Source: Myxococcaceae bacterium
GTDB taxonomy: Bacteria; Myxococcota; Myxococcia; Myxococcales; Myxococcaceae
Length of the DNA: 34,671 nt
NCBI GenBank assembly: GCA_016793725.1
Contig: JAEUJP010000292.1
Location: 1-34,671 of the forward strand
Reading direction: 5' to 3'
In this document: one piece after another, positions 25,570-33,964 of the stretch
Layout of the letters: the number at the start of each line of letters is the position of its first letter
Position numbering within the stretch: the first letter of the stretch is position 1
The notes under the pieces: generated by a model
Database searches by the model: none
What the model was told of the DNA's origin: nothing
Seen by the model: only the letters and a program-made list of their open reading frames with translations
Program-made: the position numbers and the translations under genes

Positions 25570-25937
25570 AGCCCATCACCGAACCTGCGTCTCTCGATGA
25601 CCTCGACCGCCAGACCCTCGCCGCGCGAGACCGCCTCATCGAAGTGCTCGACGCCGTCGACTCGAAGCGGCACACGTTGAAGGCGGCCGAAGCCCCCGTC
25701 AACGGGGCGGCGCGCGTGAAGACGTACTCGAAGAAGCTGGCGCTGCCGCTGGGCGTGGCGCTGGGTGGCGCGGCGGCGCTGGTGGCGTCGCTGTTCCTCA
25801 AGAGCCCAAAGACGTTCTTTCGCCCGTGGCCGGTCGCGAGGCCGCTCGCGAAGGTGCTGCAGTCGGTCGGAGTGTCGCTGATGTCGTACGGGCTCGCCGA
25901 GACGGTCAAGACGGGCGTGAAGCTGGGGCTGAGGTGA
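25566..25937 (+). CDS. Small membrane protein of the envelope operon
   Basis: A 123-residue protein. The N-terminal 45 residues are charged and probably coiled (LDDLDRQTLAARDRLIEVLD, then DSKRHTLKAAE). One membrane helix follows (LALPLGVALGGAAALVASLF) and then a C-terminal segment with amphipathic character (LQSVGVSLMSYGLAETVKTG). The layout recalls DUF3618-type proteins that accompany Holin-X proteins, but I cannot assign a family firmly. It overlaps the upstream stop by 4 nt (ATGA) and the downstream start by 1 nt (TGATG), so its stoichiometry is coupled to both neighbours. Confidence 0.8.
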   Translation: MKPITEPASLDDLDRQTLAARDRLIEVLDAVDSKRHTLKAAEAPVNGAARVKTYSKKLALPLGVALGGAAALVASLFLKSPKTFFRPWPVARPLAKVLQSVGVSLMSYGLAETVKTGVKLGLR

Positions 25938-27178
25938 TGGCGGCGAGCGCTCAGACCGCAGACCGCTACGGCATTCGCGCGGCGGTCGAGGCGGCGAAAC
26001 ACCGCCGGCCGCTGTACCGGTACACGTCGTTCTGGGTGTGGGTGGCCATCGCTGCGGTGATTTTCGCCGTGCGGCTCGGCGTCGACCCGATCGCGAAGGT
26101 GTACACGCAGAAGGGCATCGACAGCCTGACCGGGTACCACGGCAGCGTGACGGGGGTGAACGTGTCGTTCTTTCCACCCGCGTACACGGTGCAGGGGCTC
26201 AAGCTGGTGCAAGACGGCCGCGAGGCCGACGCCGAGCCGGTCGTGTACGTGAAGACGCTGACGGGGCGCGTGATGCTGCGTGAGCTGCTGAAGCTCCGCC
26301 TGGTCGCGCGGGTTCAGGCGCACAACCTGAAGGCGACGATTCAGGGCGGCGCGACCGAGCCGCCGGAAGAGGCCAAGGAGGCGGGCCGCAAGGTGAAGAA
26401 GGAGGCGCTGAAGCACGATCTCGACTTCGGCGAAGTTCTGCACAAGCTCATTCCGCTCCGCGCCGACCGCATCGAGGTGCGCGACAGCGAGCTCACCGTC
26501 TACGACGTGACCGACCCGAAGCGGCCGTCGCTGTGGGTGAGCGACGTGCAGCTCGCGCTCGAGAACCTCGTGACGCGGCGAAACCTCGACCAGAACGTGC
26601 CGCTGAACCTCACGATGCGCGCGGTCGTCGCGAAGACGGGCACGCTGAAGGTGCTCGCGACGGGTGACCTGCTCGCCGACAAGCCGGCGTTCAGCGGCCA
26701 GGCGCAGCTCACGGGTCTGCAGCTGCAGTCGCTGTGGGAGTGGACCCATGCCAAGGCAGGCGTCGGCGCGAGCGGCACGGTGAACGCGTTCGTGAACTTC
26801 AACTCGGCCGAGGGGAAGCTCGCGGGCGACACGAAGCTGATCATCGAGAACCCGAAGGTCGCCCCGTCTGAGAAGGGGCTGGGCTCGAAGCTGAAGGCGG
26901 GCGCCGCGAACCTCGCGATCAGCGTGCTGTCGAGCAAAGACGGCGGCGACAAGAAGATCGGCACGACGCTGCCGCTGAAGGGCACGCTGTACCAGCCCGA
27001 CCCGCAAATCTGGCCGACGGTGCTCGGCGTGGTGCGCAACGCGTTCGTCGACGGCATCGACTGGGGCTTCACCGACCTGCCGACCCCGACCGCGAACGAG
27101 AAGCAGGGCGTGCTCGAGCAGGCGAAAGACGCGTTGAACGAAGACGAGGGCCCGAAGGCCCAGCCGAGAGGTCAGTGA
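25937..27178 (+). CDS. AsmA-like / DUF748 envelope protein
   Basis: A 413-residue protein with one N-terminal anchor helix (FWVWVAIAAVIFAVRLGVD). Immediately after it comes the typical DUF748 opening GYHGSVTGVNVSFFPPAYTV followed by QGLKLVQDG. The rest is beta-rich: RADRIEVRDSELTVYDV, VQLALENLVTR, LKVLATGDLLAD, VNAFVNFNSAEGKLAGDTKL. This pattern is that of the AsmA/TamB/YhdP-like bridge-type proteins, which carry or organise lipids between the membranes. An envelope-maintenance role is inferred. It sits between a membrane protein and a peptidoglycan-binding lipoprotein with overlaps on both sides. A longer in-frame start (25826) lies within the previous gene and is not used. Confidence 0.84.
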   Translation: MAASAQTADRYGIRAAVEAAKHRRPLYRYTSFWVWVAIAAVIFAVRLGVDPIAKVYTQKGIDSLTGYHGSVTGVNVSFFPPAYTVQGLKLVQDGREADAEPVVYVKTLTGRVMLRELLKLRLVARVQAHNLKATIQGGATEPPEEAKEAGRKVKKEALKHDLDFGEVLHKLIPLRADRIEVRDSELTVYDVTDPKRPSLWVSDVQLALENLVTRRNLDQNVPLNLTMRAVVAKTGTLKVLATGDLLADKPAFSGQAQLTGLQLQSLWEWTHAKAGVGASGTVNAFVNFNSAEGKLAGDTKLIIENPKVAPSEKGLGSKLKAGAANLAISVLSSKDGGDKKIGTTLPLKGTLYQPDPQIWPTVLGVVRNAFVDGIDWGFTDLPTPTANEKQGVLEQAKDALNEDEGPKAQPRGQ

Positions 27179-27750
27179 TGAGAGCCAGATTGTTTGCTGC
27201 GTTGATGATGAGCCTCATGGCGTGCAGCCACGCGAAAGACAGCAAGCGGGTGACGCGCTCGGACGACGAGCGGCAGCCGGCGCCGAAGGTTCAGGCACGG
27301 CGGGGCGACACCGCGCGTGACGCGCCGAACCGCAACGCGAAGAAGAGCGACCCGCGCGCCCCGAAGCTCGACGGCCCCGCCGAGCCGATGACGACGTCGA
27401 AGACGACCCGAGAGATGTTCAAGCCGGCCGGCATGATGCGGCTGCAGCAGGCGCTGCAGGCCAGGCTCGTCGACATCGGCGACAAGAACGAGAGGGTCGC
27501 CCACGAGAAGAAAGACTCGGTCGAAAGAGAGAAAGAAGAGATGAAGGTGCCGCTCGCGCAGGTCGGCGCCGTCGACCAGAGCGGCGAGCTCGATGCGCGC
27601 ACCCAAGAGGCGCTGCGCGCGTTTCAGCGCGCCGAGAAGCTGCCCGAGACGGGGCTGCCCGACTACGAGACGCTGCGGCGCCTCGGCATTCGGCCTGACG
27701 AGCTGTACCACTACGAACCCCCGGCGAAGCGTGAGGGCGTCGTCGAGTGA
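27178..27750 (+). CDS. Peptidoglycan-binding lipoprotein
   Basis: A 190-residue protein. The signal ends in the lipobox LMAC with C16. A very basic and acidic low-complexity linker (about residues 17-75) leads to a coiled segment (VAHEKKDSVEREKEEMK). A peptidoglycan-binding-1-like repeat then follows at about 120-170 (DQSGELDARTQEALRAFQRA, LPETGLPDYETLRRLGI). It probably tethers the outer membrane to the cell wall. ATG 27178 is chosen over GTG 27175 because AGAGG lies 6 nt upstream of the ATG. It ends the operon that starts at 24118. Confidence 0.85.
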   Translation: MRARLFAALMMSLMACSHAKDSKRVTRSDDERQPAPKVQARRGDTARDAPNRNAKKSDPRAPKLDGPAEPMTTSKTTREMFKPAGMMRLQQALQARLVDIGDKNERVAHEKKDSVEREKEEMKVPLAQVGAVDQSGELDARTQEALRAFQRAEKLPETGLPDYETLRRLGIRPDELYHYEPPAKREGVVE

Positions 27751-27814
27751 CCTCTCGGAGCGCAGGCCATGAGCACGGTAACCGTTCGGCACCCCACCTG
27801 CATTGGAAGTGGTC

Positions 27815-28402
27815 ATGGACTCGAGACAACTCGAAGAGCTGATGGTGCAGACGCTCGAGCACGAAGTCTGTGGGGTGAAGGTCTACGAGGCCGCGCTCAC
27901 CAGCGTCGTGAACCACGGCCTGCGCGAAGAGTGGAGCGAGCACCTCGAGGCGACCCGGCAGCAGGTCGAGCTGCTGAAGCGGGTGTGTTGGGCGCTGAGA
28001 ATCGACGCGACGAACGACACGCCGTCGCGGCTCATCATTCGCGAGAACGGCAACGCGCTCATCTCGACGATTCAGGCAGCGAAGCGAGACGCCGACGCGC
28101 CCGCTGCCCAGCTGCTCGCGTGTGAGACGGTCGTCATCGCAGAGACGATGATTCAGACGGCCTGGCAGGTGCTGACGCGCTGCGCGCCTCTCGTGAAGGG
28201 CGACGGAGCCCAGCTGCTCGAAGAGGCCTGCGCGGTGCGCGCGGCGCTCGATGGCGAGCGCCTGCGTCACGCGAAGGGCTGGTGCCGGGAGCTGTGGCTC
28301 GAGTCACTCGGGGTGAAGGCGAACCTGCCTCCGCCCGAGGTGCGGCGGCGCACGACGCGCTCGAAGCGCCGAGCCGTTCGCAGCGCGTCGAGCCGGCGCT
28401 GA
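27815..28402 (+). CDS. Ferritin-like helical-bundle protein (DUF892/YciF-like)
   Basis: A 195-residue, all-helical cytoplasmic protein. The helices carry Glu/His patterns usual in ferritin-like bundles: MVQTLEHEVCGVKVYEAAL, REEWSEHLEATRQQVELLKR and ACETVVIAETMIQTAW. The second helix (HLEATRQQVELL) closely resembles the YciF/DUF892 family, where these positions bind a di-metal centre. The C-terminal 30 residues are strongly basic (RRRTTRSKRRAVRSASSRR). ATG 27815 has GGAAG at a good distance. It follows the envelope operon after 64 nt and is probably a separate unit. The function is not known for certain; stress protection is the usual guess for the family. Confidence 0.72.
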   Translation: MDSRQLEELMVQTLEHEVCGVKVYEAALTSVVNHGLREEWSEHLEATRQQVELLKRVCWALRIDATNDTPSRLIIRENGNALISTIQAAKRDADAPAAQLLACETVVIAETMIQTAWQVLTRCAPLVKGDGAQLLEEACAVRAALDGERLRHAKGWCRELWLESLGVKANLPPPEVRRRTTRSKRRAVRSASSRR

Positions 28403-28633
28403 CGCTCAGTCGTCTGCGACGTCGCGGCCGGCAACGCCAGCCGCAACAGCGCCCGAGCGTTGAGCATCGCCGCGTTCTCATTCGAGACCGGGCCAGAGAA
28501 TGGCGGGTTCTCGCTCGACGTCGCCGAGCGCCAATTTTCGCTCGTCATGCCGTCGAGGTCGTGAGTGATTTCAGTAGCTTGCGCGAGGCCCTGGGTTCCT
28601 GCGACAGCTTCAGCGTGGCTCCGTCGTTCGCGC

Positions 28634-30049
28634 ATGGCGACTGGCGGAGTGAGCGGCAGCGGCGGAGCGAGTGACAGCAGCGGGGCAGCTGAACGGGCCG
28701 AGCGCGCCGCCGAGGCGCAGCGCCAGGCCGCCGAGCGGGCGGCGGCCGAGCGCGCCGCAGCCGAGCAGGCGGCCGCCCAGGCTCGCCTGTCGCTCGAGTC
28801 GCAGCGCGCCCTCGCGGGCGCCGCCGGTCAGAGCGCGTTCGAGGTCGCCGGCGCCCGGCCCGGGCAGGTGTCGCTCACCGGAGGGGTCTCGCCGCCGGTC
28901 GATGTCTGGGAGGTCGCCGACCGCATCGAGGCCAAAGCAGCCGAGCTGACGGCGGCCACCGCCGAGGTGAAGCGGCTCGAAGAGCAGCTCGCCACCGAGC
29001 TCGCCACCCTCGCGGGCACGCTGCCGACCGAGGAGCTGCAGCGGTACGCCGACGGCTTCCGTGAGAGCCACCCCGAGTACCAGGCGGCGCGCGAGACCGC
29101 GCGTGAGCTGGTCGAGCTTCACGAAGACGTGCTGCCGGGCGCGCTCGATGCGCTCGAGCACTCGCAGAGCTTTTCAGTGCACGCAGAGCGCACGAGCCTC
29201 GACGGGGCGGTCGACGAGGCGACGCGGGCGCTCGAGGCGCAGATCGCGGCCGACCCCGTCGGCGACGCCGCGCTCGCCGAGGCGCTCGAGCGGGCGGGCA
29301 ACACGCTCTCGACGCTCTCGACGACGGCCGCTGCCGGGGGCGGCGCGGCGACCGGCGCAGCCCTCACTGCCACGCGCCTCGCCGCCCTGGCAGGCAAGGC
29401 CGCTTCGGCGTTCGGGTTCGGGGGCGGTGTGCTCGACGCCGCCCTCTACGGTCAGCGCATCGCCGATGGCACGGCGCGCGCCGAGCACTACGTGGGCACC
29501 GCCGCCGCGGTCGCCGAGATCGGCGTCGGTGTCGCCGCCGTCGCCGGGGTCGCGGTCTCGGCGCCGGCGGCCATCGCGCTCGCGGTCGTCGGCGCCGGCG
29601 CCGGCGCCGGGTCGTCGCGGCGCGACACGCTCGCGCGGCAGGCCTCGATTCAGGCGCGGCTCGAGTCGATGGGCTACGCGCCCGACCAGGCCAAGGCGTT
29701 CGCCGAGGTGAACCCGGCGGTGACGAGCAGGCTGGCCGCGGCCGGGTACACCCCCGAGCAGCTGCAGGAGCTCGCCCAGCACCACGCCGGCCTGGTCACC
29801 GACTCGGGGAAGAGCGCCATGGTCTTCGACGCGCTCGAGCGCATGGGCATCACGCCCGACCAGGTGTTGGGCCTCGTCGACGCCATGAGCGAGCGAGGCA
29901 TCGACGTGGGCGACGTCATCTATCAGGCCGAGATGATGCGAGACCCCGAGAACACACGCGACACACTCGCGGCCATACAGGCCGCCGACTACCGCGGCGC
30001 CGACATCGTGCGGTACCTCGAGGTGTTGACGCGCACCGGCGGTCTCTGA
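28634..30049 (+). CDS. Effector-like protein of unknown function, coiled N-terminus and hydrophobic core
   Basis: A 471-residue protein. The N-terminus is Gly/Ser-rich (MATGGVSGSGGASDSSG), followed by an AER-repeat coiled coil (AERAERAAEAQRQAAERAAA) and further heptads to about 130. Residues about 230-325 are strongly hydrophobic and Gly/Ala-rich (AAAVAEIGVGVAAVAGVAVS, then IALAVVGAGAGAG), similar in style to the 7328-9415 protein. The C-terminal 140 residues have a motif that recurs three times with drift: MGYAPDQ, AGYTPEQ and MGITPDQV, within short helical repeats (LERMGITPDQVLGLVDAMSE). No catalytic motif is recognised. ATG 28634 is taken; its RBS is weak. The 231-nt gap upstream (28403-28633) shows no gene. 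It ends 2 nt before the end of the convergent MbnH gene. Confidence 0.78.
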   Translation: MATGGVSGSGGASDSSGAAERAERAAEAQRQAAERAAAERAAAEQAAAQARLSLESQRALAGAAGQSAFEVAGARPGQVSLTGGVSPPVDVWEVADRIEAKAAELTAATAEVKRLEEQLATELATLAGTLPTEELQRYADGFRESHPEYQAARETARELVELHEDVLPGALDALEHSQSFSVHAERTSLDGAVDEATRALEAQIAADPVGDAALAEALERAGNTLSTLSTTAAAGGGAATGAALTATRLAALAGKAASAFGFGGGVLDAALYGQRIADGTARAEHYVGTAAAVAEIGVGVAAVAGVAVSAPAAIALAVVGAGAGAGSSRRDTLARQASIQARLESMGYAPDQAKAFAEVNPAVTSRLAAAGYTPEQLQELAQHHAGLVTDSGKSAMVFDALERMGITPDQVLGLVDAMSERGIDVGDVIYQAEMMRDPENTRDTLAAIQAADYRGADIVRYLEVLTRTGGL

Positions 30050-30051
30050 CG

Positions 30052-31182
30052 TCAGGGCGGCGCAGAAAAAGCAGGGTTCTCGACGAACGTCGTGTCGGTG
30101 AGCGTCTCGAGAAACGCGAGCACGTCGGCGATCTCTTGCTCGGTCGCCGCAAAAGGCCGCACCAGCCCCGACTTCAGCGGGTTCAGCCGGCCGTCACCCG
30201 CGTTCGGCCCCGACTCGACGTTGCGCCCGCCGGCCGCATAGTGCCGCACCACGCCCTCGAGCGTCTCGATGCTGCCGTCGTGCATGTACGGCGCGGTGAG
30301 CGCGACGTTGCGCAGGCTCTGCGGTCGAAACCGCCCCCGGTCGTCGGGGTGCAGCGTCAGCTCGTACAGCCCCTGGTCGCGCGCGGGGTACCCGCCGTCG
30401 CCGCCCACGTTGTAGAGCCCATTGTTGAAGAACGGGTACGTCGCCGTTTCGGCGGTCGTGCGCGCGTCGCGGTACGAGATGCCGAGGTTCACCCCGCCGT
30501 GGCAGTGAAAGCACTCGAACTTCTCGCCGTTGAACAGGTCGGCCCCGCGCTTCGCGGCGTCAGAGATGGCCGACGTGTCGCCCGCCACGAAGCGGTCGTA
30601 CGGGCTGTCTGCGCCCACCAGCGACCGGCAGAACGTCGCCAGCGCGAACACCACCTTGTCGATGGTGACGCCCGACGGGCTCGCGGGAAACGCCGCGCGA
30701 AACTGCGCCGCATATTCGGCGTCGCTCTCGAAGCGGGCGATGACCTCGCCCTCGTTGCCGTCGTTCACGCCGAGCTCGACGGGCCGGTCGCCGCGAATCG
30801 GCACCATCAGCTGCGCCTCGAGCGTGATGAGGCCGTTGTTCGCCCACGTCAGCGTCGAGTTGTACGCCGCGTTCTGCAGGCCCTGGCTGTTGCGCGTGAG
30901 CACGTGGCCCGTCGAGCCGGTCGACGTCGGCTTGCCGTCGGTGAACGCGAGCCGCTGCTCGTGGCAGCTCGCGCACGACTGCGTCTGATTGCCCGACAGC
31001 CGCTGGTCGTAGAAGAGGCGCCGGCCGAGCTCACGCTTCTCGCGTGTCGGCGGGTTCGACTCGGGAAACGACGGCAACGCCAGCGCCTTGGGCGTGCCCA
31101 GCGCTTCGCGGTACTCGGCCTCGAGGTCCCTGCCGCAGCCCGCGAGCAGACCCAGCAGCAGCAGCGGGAACCTCACGCTCAC
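30052..31182 (-). CDS. mbnH: MbnH-like di-haem enzyme (MauG family, MXAN_0977 type)
   Basis: A 376-residue lipoprotein (SVRFPLLLLGLLAGC, lipobox C16) of the MauG/cytochrome c peroxidase family. The haem motifs are CASCH (70-74) and CFHCH (224-228). Family segments include LGRRLFYDQRLSGNQTQSC, RNSQGLQNAAYN, GADLFNGEKFECFHC, RFRPQSLRNVALTAPYMHDG and TLEGVVRHYAAGG. MbnH oxidises a tryptophan of its partner MbnP to kynurenine through a bis-Fe(IV) intermediate. The partner gene lies immediately upstream with a 4-nt overlap (GTGA), exactly as in the MXAN_0976/0977 arrangement. A MauG-like role on another substrate cannot be excluded. The upstream frame beyond GTG 31182 is a shadow of mbnP. Confidence 0.9.
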   Translation of the reverse strand: MSVRFPLLLLGLLAGCGRDLEAEYREALGTPKALALPSFPESNPPTREKRELGRRLFYDQRLSGNQTQSCASCHEQRLAFTDGKPTSTGSTGHVLTRNSQGLQNAAYNSTLTWANNGLITLEAQLMVPIRGDRPVELGVNDGNEGEVIARFESDAEYAAQFRAAFPASPSGVTIDKVVFALATFCRSLVGADSPYDRFVAGDTSAISDAAKRGADLFNGEKFECFHCHGGVNLGISYRDARTTAETATYPFFNNGLYNVGGDGGYPARDQGLYELTLHPDDRGRFRPQSLRNVALTAPYMHDGSIETLEGVVRHYAAGGRNVESGPNAGDGRLNPLKSGLVRPFAATEQEIADVLAFLETLTDTTFVENPAFSAPP

Positions 31183-32105
31183 GGCGACTTCACGAACGCG
31201 GTGTTGCCGGCGGCGGTCGCGCCGCCGGTGCCCATGTCGAGGCCGAGCGAGGTGAACAGCGGAGCGCAGTCGGGTTGGGTCGGGCCCGAGTGGCACTCGA
31301 CGCCGGGGCCCATGCCGATGACGACGAAGTTCGCGTCGTAGAGCGGCGACACGAAGTCGATGTTCGCGAGCAGCTTGCGCAGGTCGAGGCCCACCTGGTC
31401 TTTCGTGAGGTCGAAGCCGGTCAGCGCGACCTTCGGCGTGTTCACGAACTCGCAGCGGTCGCGGTCGGCGAGCGCCTTCATGCCCATTGCGTTGCAGTTG
31501 CGGCTGCCGACGTGCAGGTAGCCCTCGCCGGGCGCGTTGGTCGGCGTGCGCACGGTGAAGTTGAAGACGAGGTGGCGGTAGCCGCTGTTCCAGCTCCAGT
31601 ACATCTCACGCATGGGCGACGGCGCCCCCTCGGCGGTGTTGTCGGCGATGACCTTCTTCATCACCGGCTGCGGCACGCCGACGTCGAACGAGACCCCAGC
31701 GACCTCGCCGAGCAGCGTGGTGCCCTTGATGGAGTCGTTCGTGCGCGCGGTGCCCTCACCGCCGCCGAGCATGCTCATGCCGCAGGTGCCCTCGGTGTTG
31801 CCGGTGAGGTCGATGAGGCTGACCTGGCCTTCGGCCGAGTCGTACTGAAAGTCGTTCTTGTCGAGCGTCGCCGCGACGGTGTTGCCGGCGCGGTCGGTGA
31901 ACTTCAGGTTGCTCACGTAGAAGCGCAGGTCGTTGATGCCGACCTTCTGGTCGGAGCCCGCGCCGAAGCCGGTGAGCTCGTCGGTGCAGCCCTTCGGCGC
32001 GCCGTCGACGAGTGCCTGAAAGCGCAGGGTGAAGGCTTCGGGCTTTGCGCCGCCGCACGCCGCGAGGGCGAGGGCCGAGACGAGTACCGCGATGCGAGAG
32101 GTCAT
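31179..32105 (-). CDS. mbnP: MbnP-family copper-binding lipoprotein (MXAN_0976 type)
   Basis: A 308-residue lipoprotein (signal with LALAAC, C17). It matches the MbnP family: LRFQALVDGAPKGCTDEL, INDLRFYVSNLKFTDRAG, DKNDFQYDSAEGQVSLIDL, EMYWSWNSGYRHLVFNF, GYLHVGSRNCN and ANIDFVSPLYDANFVVIGMG. The two tryptophans W170 and W172 in YWSWNSGYRH are candidates for oxidation to kynurenine, which takes part in copper binding in MbnP and MopE/CorA. Which of the two is modified cannot be decided here. The next gene encodes the oxidising partner. Start at ATG 32105 (GTG 32111 is possible). Confidence 0.92.
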   Translation of the reverse strand: MTSRIAVLVSALALAACGGAKPEAFTLRFQALVDGAPKGCTDELTGFGAGSDQKVGINDLRFYVSNLKFTDRAGNTVAATLDKNDFQYDSAEGQVSLIDLTGNTEGTCGMSMLGGGEGTARTNDSIKGTTLLGEVAGVSFDVGVPQPVMKKVIADNTAEGAPSPMREMYWSWNSGYRHLVFNFTVRTPTNAPGEGYLHVGSRNCNAMGMKALADRDRCEFVNTPKVALTGFDLTKDQVGLDLRKLLANIDFVSPLYDANFVVIGMGPGVECHSGPTQPDCAPLFTSLGLDMGTGGATAAGNTAFVKSP

Positions 32106-32132
32106 GTGCACGCTTGAAGCAGAAAGCCGGCC

Positions 32133-32162
32133 CGGCTGCGGTGTGGCTTATTGTCGCAGCCG
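32133..32162. promoter_or_regulatory. Inverted repeat in the mbnP / regB divergent promoter, possible RegA site
   Basis: CGGCTGCG (32133-32140) and CGCAGCCG (32155-32162) are perfect reverse complements separated by 14 nt. The segment TGCGGTG (32137-32143) and GTCGC (32153-32157) also loosely resembles the bipartite GCGNC-Nx-GNCGC pattern described for RegA/PrrA. It lies 28-57 nt upstream of mbnP and 52-81 nt upstream of the kinase gene, in the 108-nt divergent region (32106-32213). Function is inferred only. Confidence 0.4.
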
Positions 32163-32213
32163 CCCGAACGCAACTTGCGCGGGCCACCGGGTCTGGGCGA
32201 AAGCCCGAGGTGA

Positions 32214-33410
32214 ATGATCTTCGAGTGGCTCCTGAAGCTGCGCTGGGGCGCCGTGCTCTGCCAGCTCGGGCTGCTCGCGGTGTGCGTGCCGCTGCTCGAC
32301 CTCACCGTCGAGTGGCCGGGCGTGCTCGGTGTTTCGCTCCTCGGCCTCGCCAGCAACGCCTGGGGCGAGCGCCTGCGCCGGCGAGGGACCCTGGGCCTGG
32401 GCTTCGCCCGGTTCGCCCTCACGCTCGACGTGATGCTCTTCTCGGCGCTGCTCTACTTCACCGGCGGCCCGACGAACCCGTTCAGCTTCCTGTACGTCGT
32501 CTACCTCGCGATCGGCGCGCTGCTGCTCGACGCCGCCTCGAGCTGGGCCCTCGGCGCGCTCGCCTTCGTGCTGCTCGGCCTGCTCTACGTCGTCTCGCCC
32601 GAAAGTGAGCACCACGAGCACCTGAAGCTGCACCTGTACGGCATGTGGGGCGCGCTCGGCGTCGCGGCTGCGTTCATCGTCTACTTCGTGGGCCGCGTCT
32701 CGGCGGCGTTGACCGAGCGCGAGCGGCAGCTCGAGCAGGCGCGGCGGCTCGCCTCGCTCGCGACGCTCGCGACCGGGGCGGCGCACGAGCTCTCGACGCC
32801 GCTGTCGACCATCGCGGTGGTCGCGCGCGAGCTCGAGAAGCGGCTCACCGGCGATGTGGTGCGCGCCGACGCCGCGCTGATTCGGCGCGAGGTCGAGCGG
32901 TGCCGCGCGATTCTGTCTCAGCTCGCCGCCGACAGCGGGGTGGTGCGCGGCGAGCCCCCCGAGCGGGTCGAGGTGAAGGCGTGGGCCGAGGCCGTCGTGC
33001 ACGAGCTCGGCAGCGCGGGGGCGGTGCAGGTCGACGTGCCGGGCGAGCTGGCGTTCGACGGGCCGAAGCGCGCGCTCGCGCAGGCGCTCAAAGGGCTCGT
33101 CGACAACGGGCTGAAGGCCTCGCCGGCGGTGCGCATCGAAGCGGCGAAGAGCGGCGCGGGGGTCGAGGTGCGCGTCGTCGATGCGGGCCCGGGCATGCCC
33201 CCCGAGACCCTCGCGCGCATCGGCGAGCCGTTCTTCACCACGCGCGAGGCCGGCAGCGGCATGGGCCTCGGCGTCTTTCTCGCGCGCACGGTCGCCGAGC
33301 AGGCGGGCGGCTCGCTCGTCGTCAGGTCTCAGCCCGGAGCGGGCACCACCGTGACGCTCACGCTGCCTGCGACGATTCGCCGCAGTGCGCCCGATTCACC
33401 GCGTGTTTGA
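32214..33410 (+). CDS. regB: RegB/PrrB-type redox-sensing histidine kinase
   Basis: A 398-residue kinase. Four to six N-terminal membrane helices include the quinone-site heptapeptide GGPTNPF (84-90), equivalent to GGxxNPF of RegB. The phosphoacceptor H191 lies in ATGAAHELSTPLSTIAVV, the RegB-type H box. C230 in VERCRAILSQLA corresponds to the redox-active Cys265 of Rhodobacter RegB, which forms an intermolecular disulfide under oxidising conditions. HATPase motifs follow (LVDNGLKASP, DAGPGMP, GSGMGLGVFLART). It pairs with the overlapping RegA-type gene and is divergent from mbnPH. GAGG 3 nt before the ATG serves as RBS. Confidence 0.92.
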   Translation: MIFEWLLKLRWGAVLCQLGLLAVCVPLLDLTVEWPGVLGVSLLGLASNAWGERLRRRGTLGLGFARFALTLDVMLFSALLYFTGGPTNPFSFLYVVYLAIGALLLDAASSWALGALAFVLLGLLYVVSPESEHHEHLKLHLYGMWGALGVAAAFIVYFVGRVSAALTERERQLEQARRLASLATLATGAAHELSTPLSTIAVVARELEKRLTGDVVRADAALIRREVERCRAILSQLAADSGVVRGEPPERVEVKAWAEAVVHELGSAGAVQVDVPGELAFDGPKRALAQALKGLVDNGLKASPAVRIEAAKSGAGVEVRVVDAGPGMPPETLARIGEPFFTTREAGSGMGLGVFLARTVAEQAGGSLVVRSQPGAGTTVTLTLPATIRRSAPDSPRV

Positions 33411-33954
33411 TTCCGGCGCCGTGGCGGTTCGGTCGATTCTGGTCGTCGACGACGACGAGGTGTTTCGTGAGCGCATGGCGAGGGCTTTCGTCGACCGGGG
33501 GCTCGAGGTTCGCACCGCGACCGATGTCGAGAGCGCGGTCGCGCTGGCGCGAGACGAGAGCCCCGAGCTGGCGCTGGTCGACCTGCGCATGCCAGGCGCG
33601 TCGGGGCTCGAGCTGGTGAAGGCGCTGAAAGAGGTCGACCCGACCACGCGTGTGGTCGTGCTCACGGGCTACGGCTCGATCGCGAACGCCGTCGAGGCGG
33701 TGCGGCTGGGCGCCTGGAGCTACCTCACGAAGCCCGCCGACGCCGACGAGGTGCTCGAGGCGTTCGAGCGTGAGCCCGCACACAGCGGCCCGGCCGACGG
33801 CCCCAAGGCCGCGTCGCTCGCGCGCGCCGAGTGGGAGCACATCAACCGCGTGCTCACCGCAAGCGGCGACAACATCTCGGAGGCCGCGCGCAGGCTCGGC
33901 ATTCATCGCCGGTCGCTGCAGCGAAAGCTGAAGAAGCACCCGCCGCGAAGGTGA
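33403..33954 (+). CDS. regA: RegA/PrrA/ActR-type response regulator
   Basis: A 183-residue regulator. The receiver has SILVVDDDEVF and LVDLRMPGASG (D60 from GTG 33403), then VVLTGYGSIANAVEAVRLGA and YLTKPADADEVLEAF, phrases characteristic of RegA rather than NtrC. The output is a Fis-type helix-turn-helix at the very C-terminus (EWEHINRVLTASGDNISEAA, RRLGIHRRSLQRKLKK), as in RegA. The start is uncertain: GTG 33403 overlaps the kinase stop by 8 nt, and GTG 33421 would start close to the family N-terminus. In proteobacteria RegA controls respiration, hydrogenase and other redox genes; here mbnPH is the nearest candidate target. Confidence 0.9.
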   Translation: MFDSGAVAVRSILVVDDDEVFRERMARAFVDRGLEVRTATDVESAVALARDESPELALVDLRMPGASGLELVKALKEVDPTTRVVVLTGYGSIANAVEAVRLGAWSYLTKPADADEVLEAFEREPAHSGPADGPKAASLARAEWEHINRVLTASGDNISEAARRLGIHRRSLQRKLKKHPPRR

Positions 33955-33964
33955 GAATCTCGGC

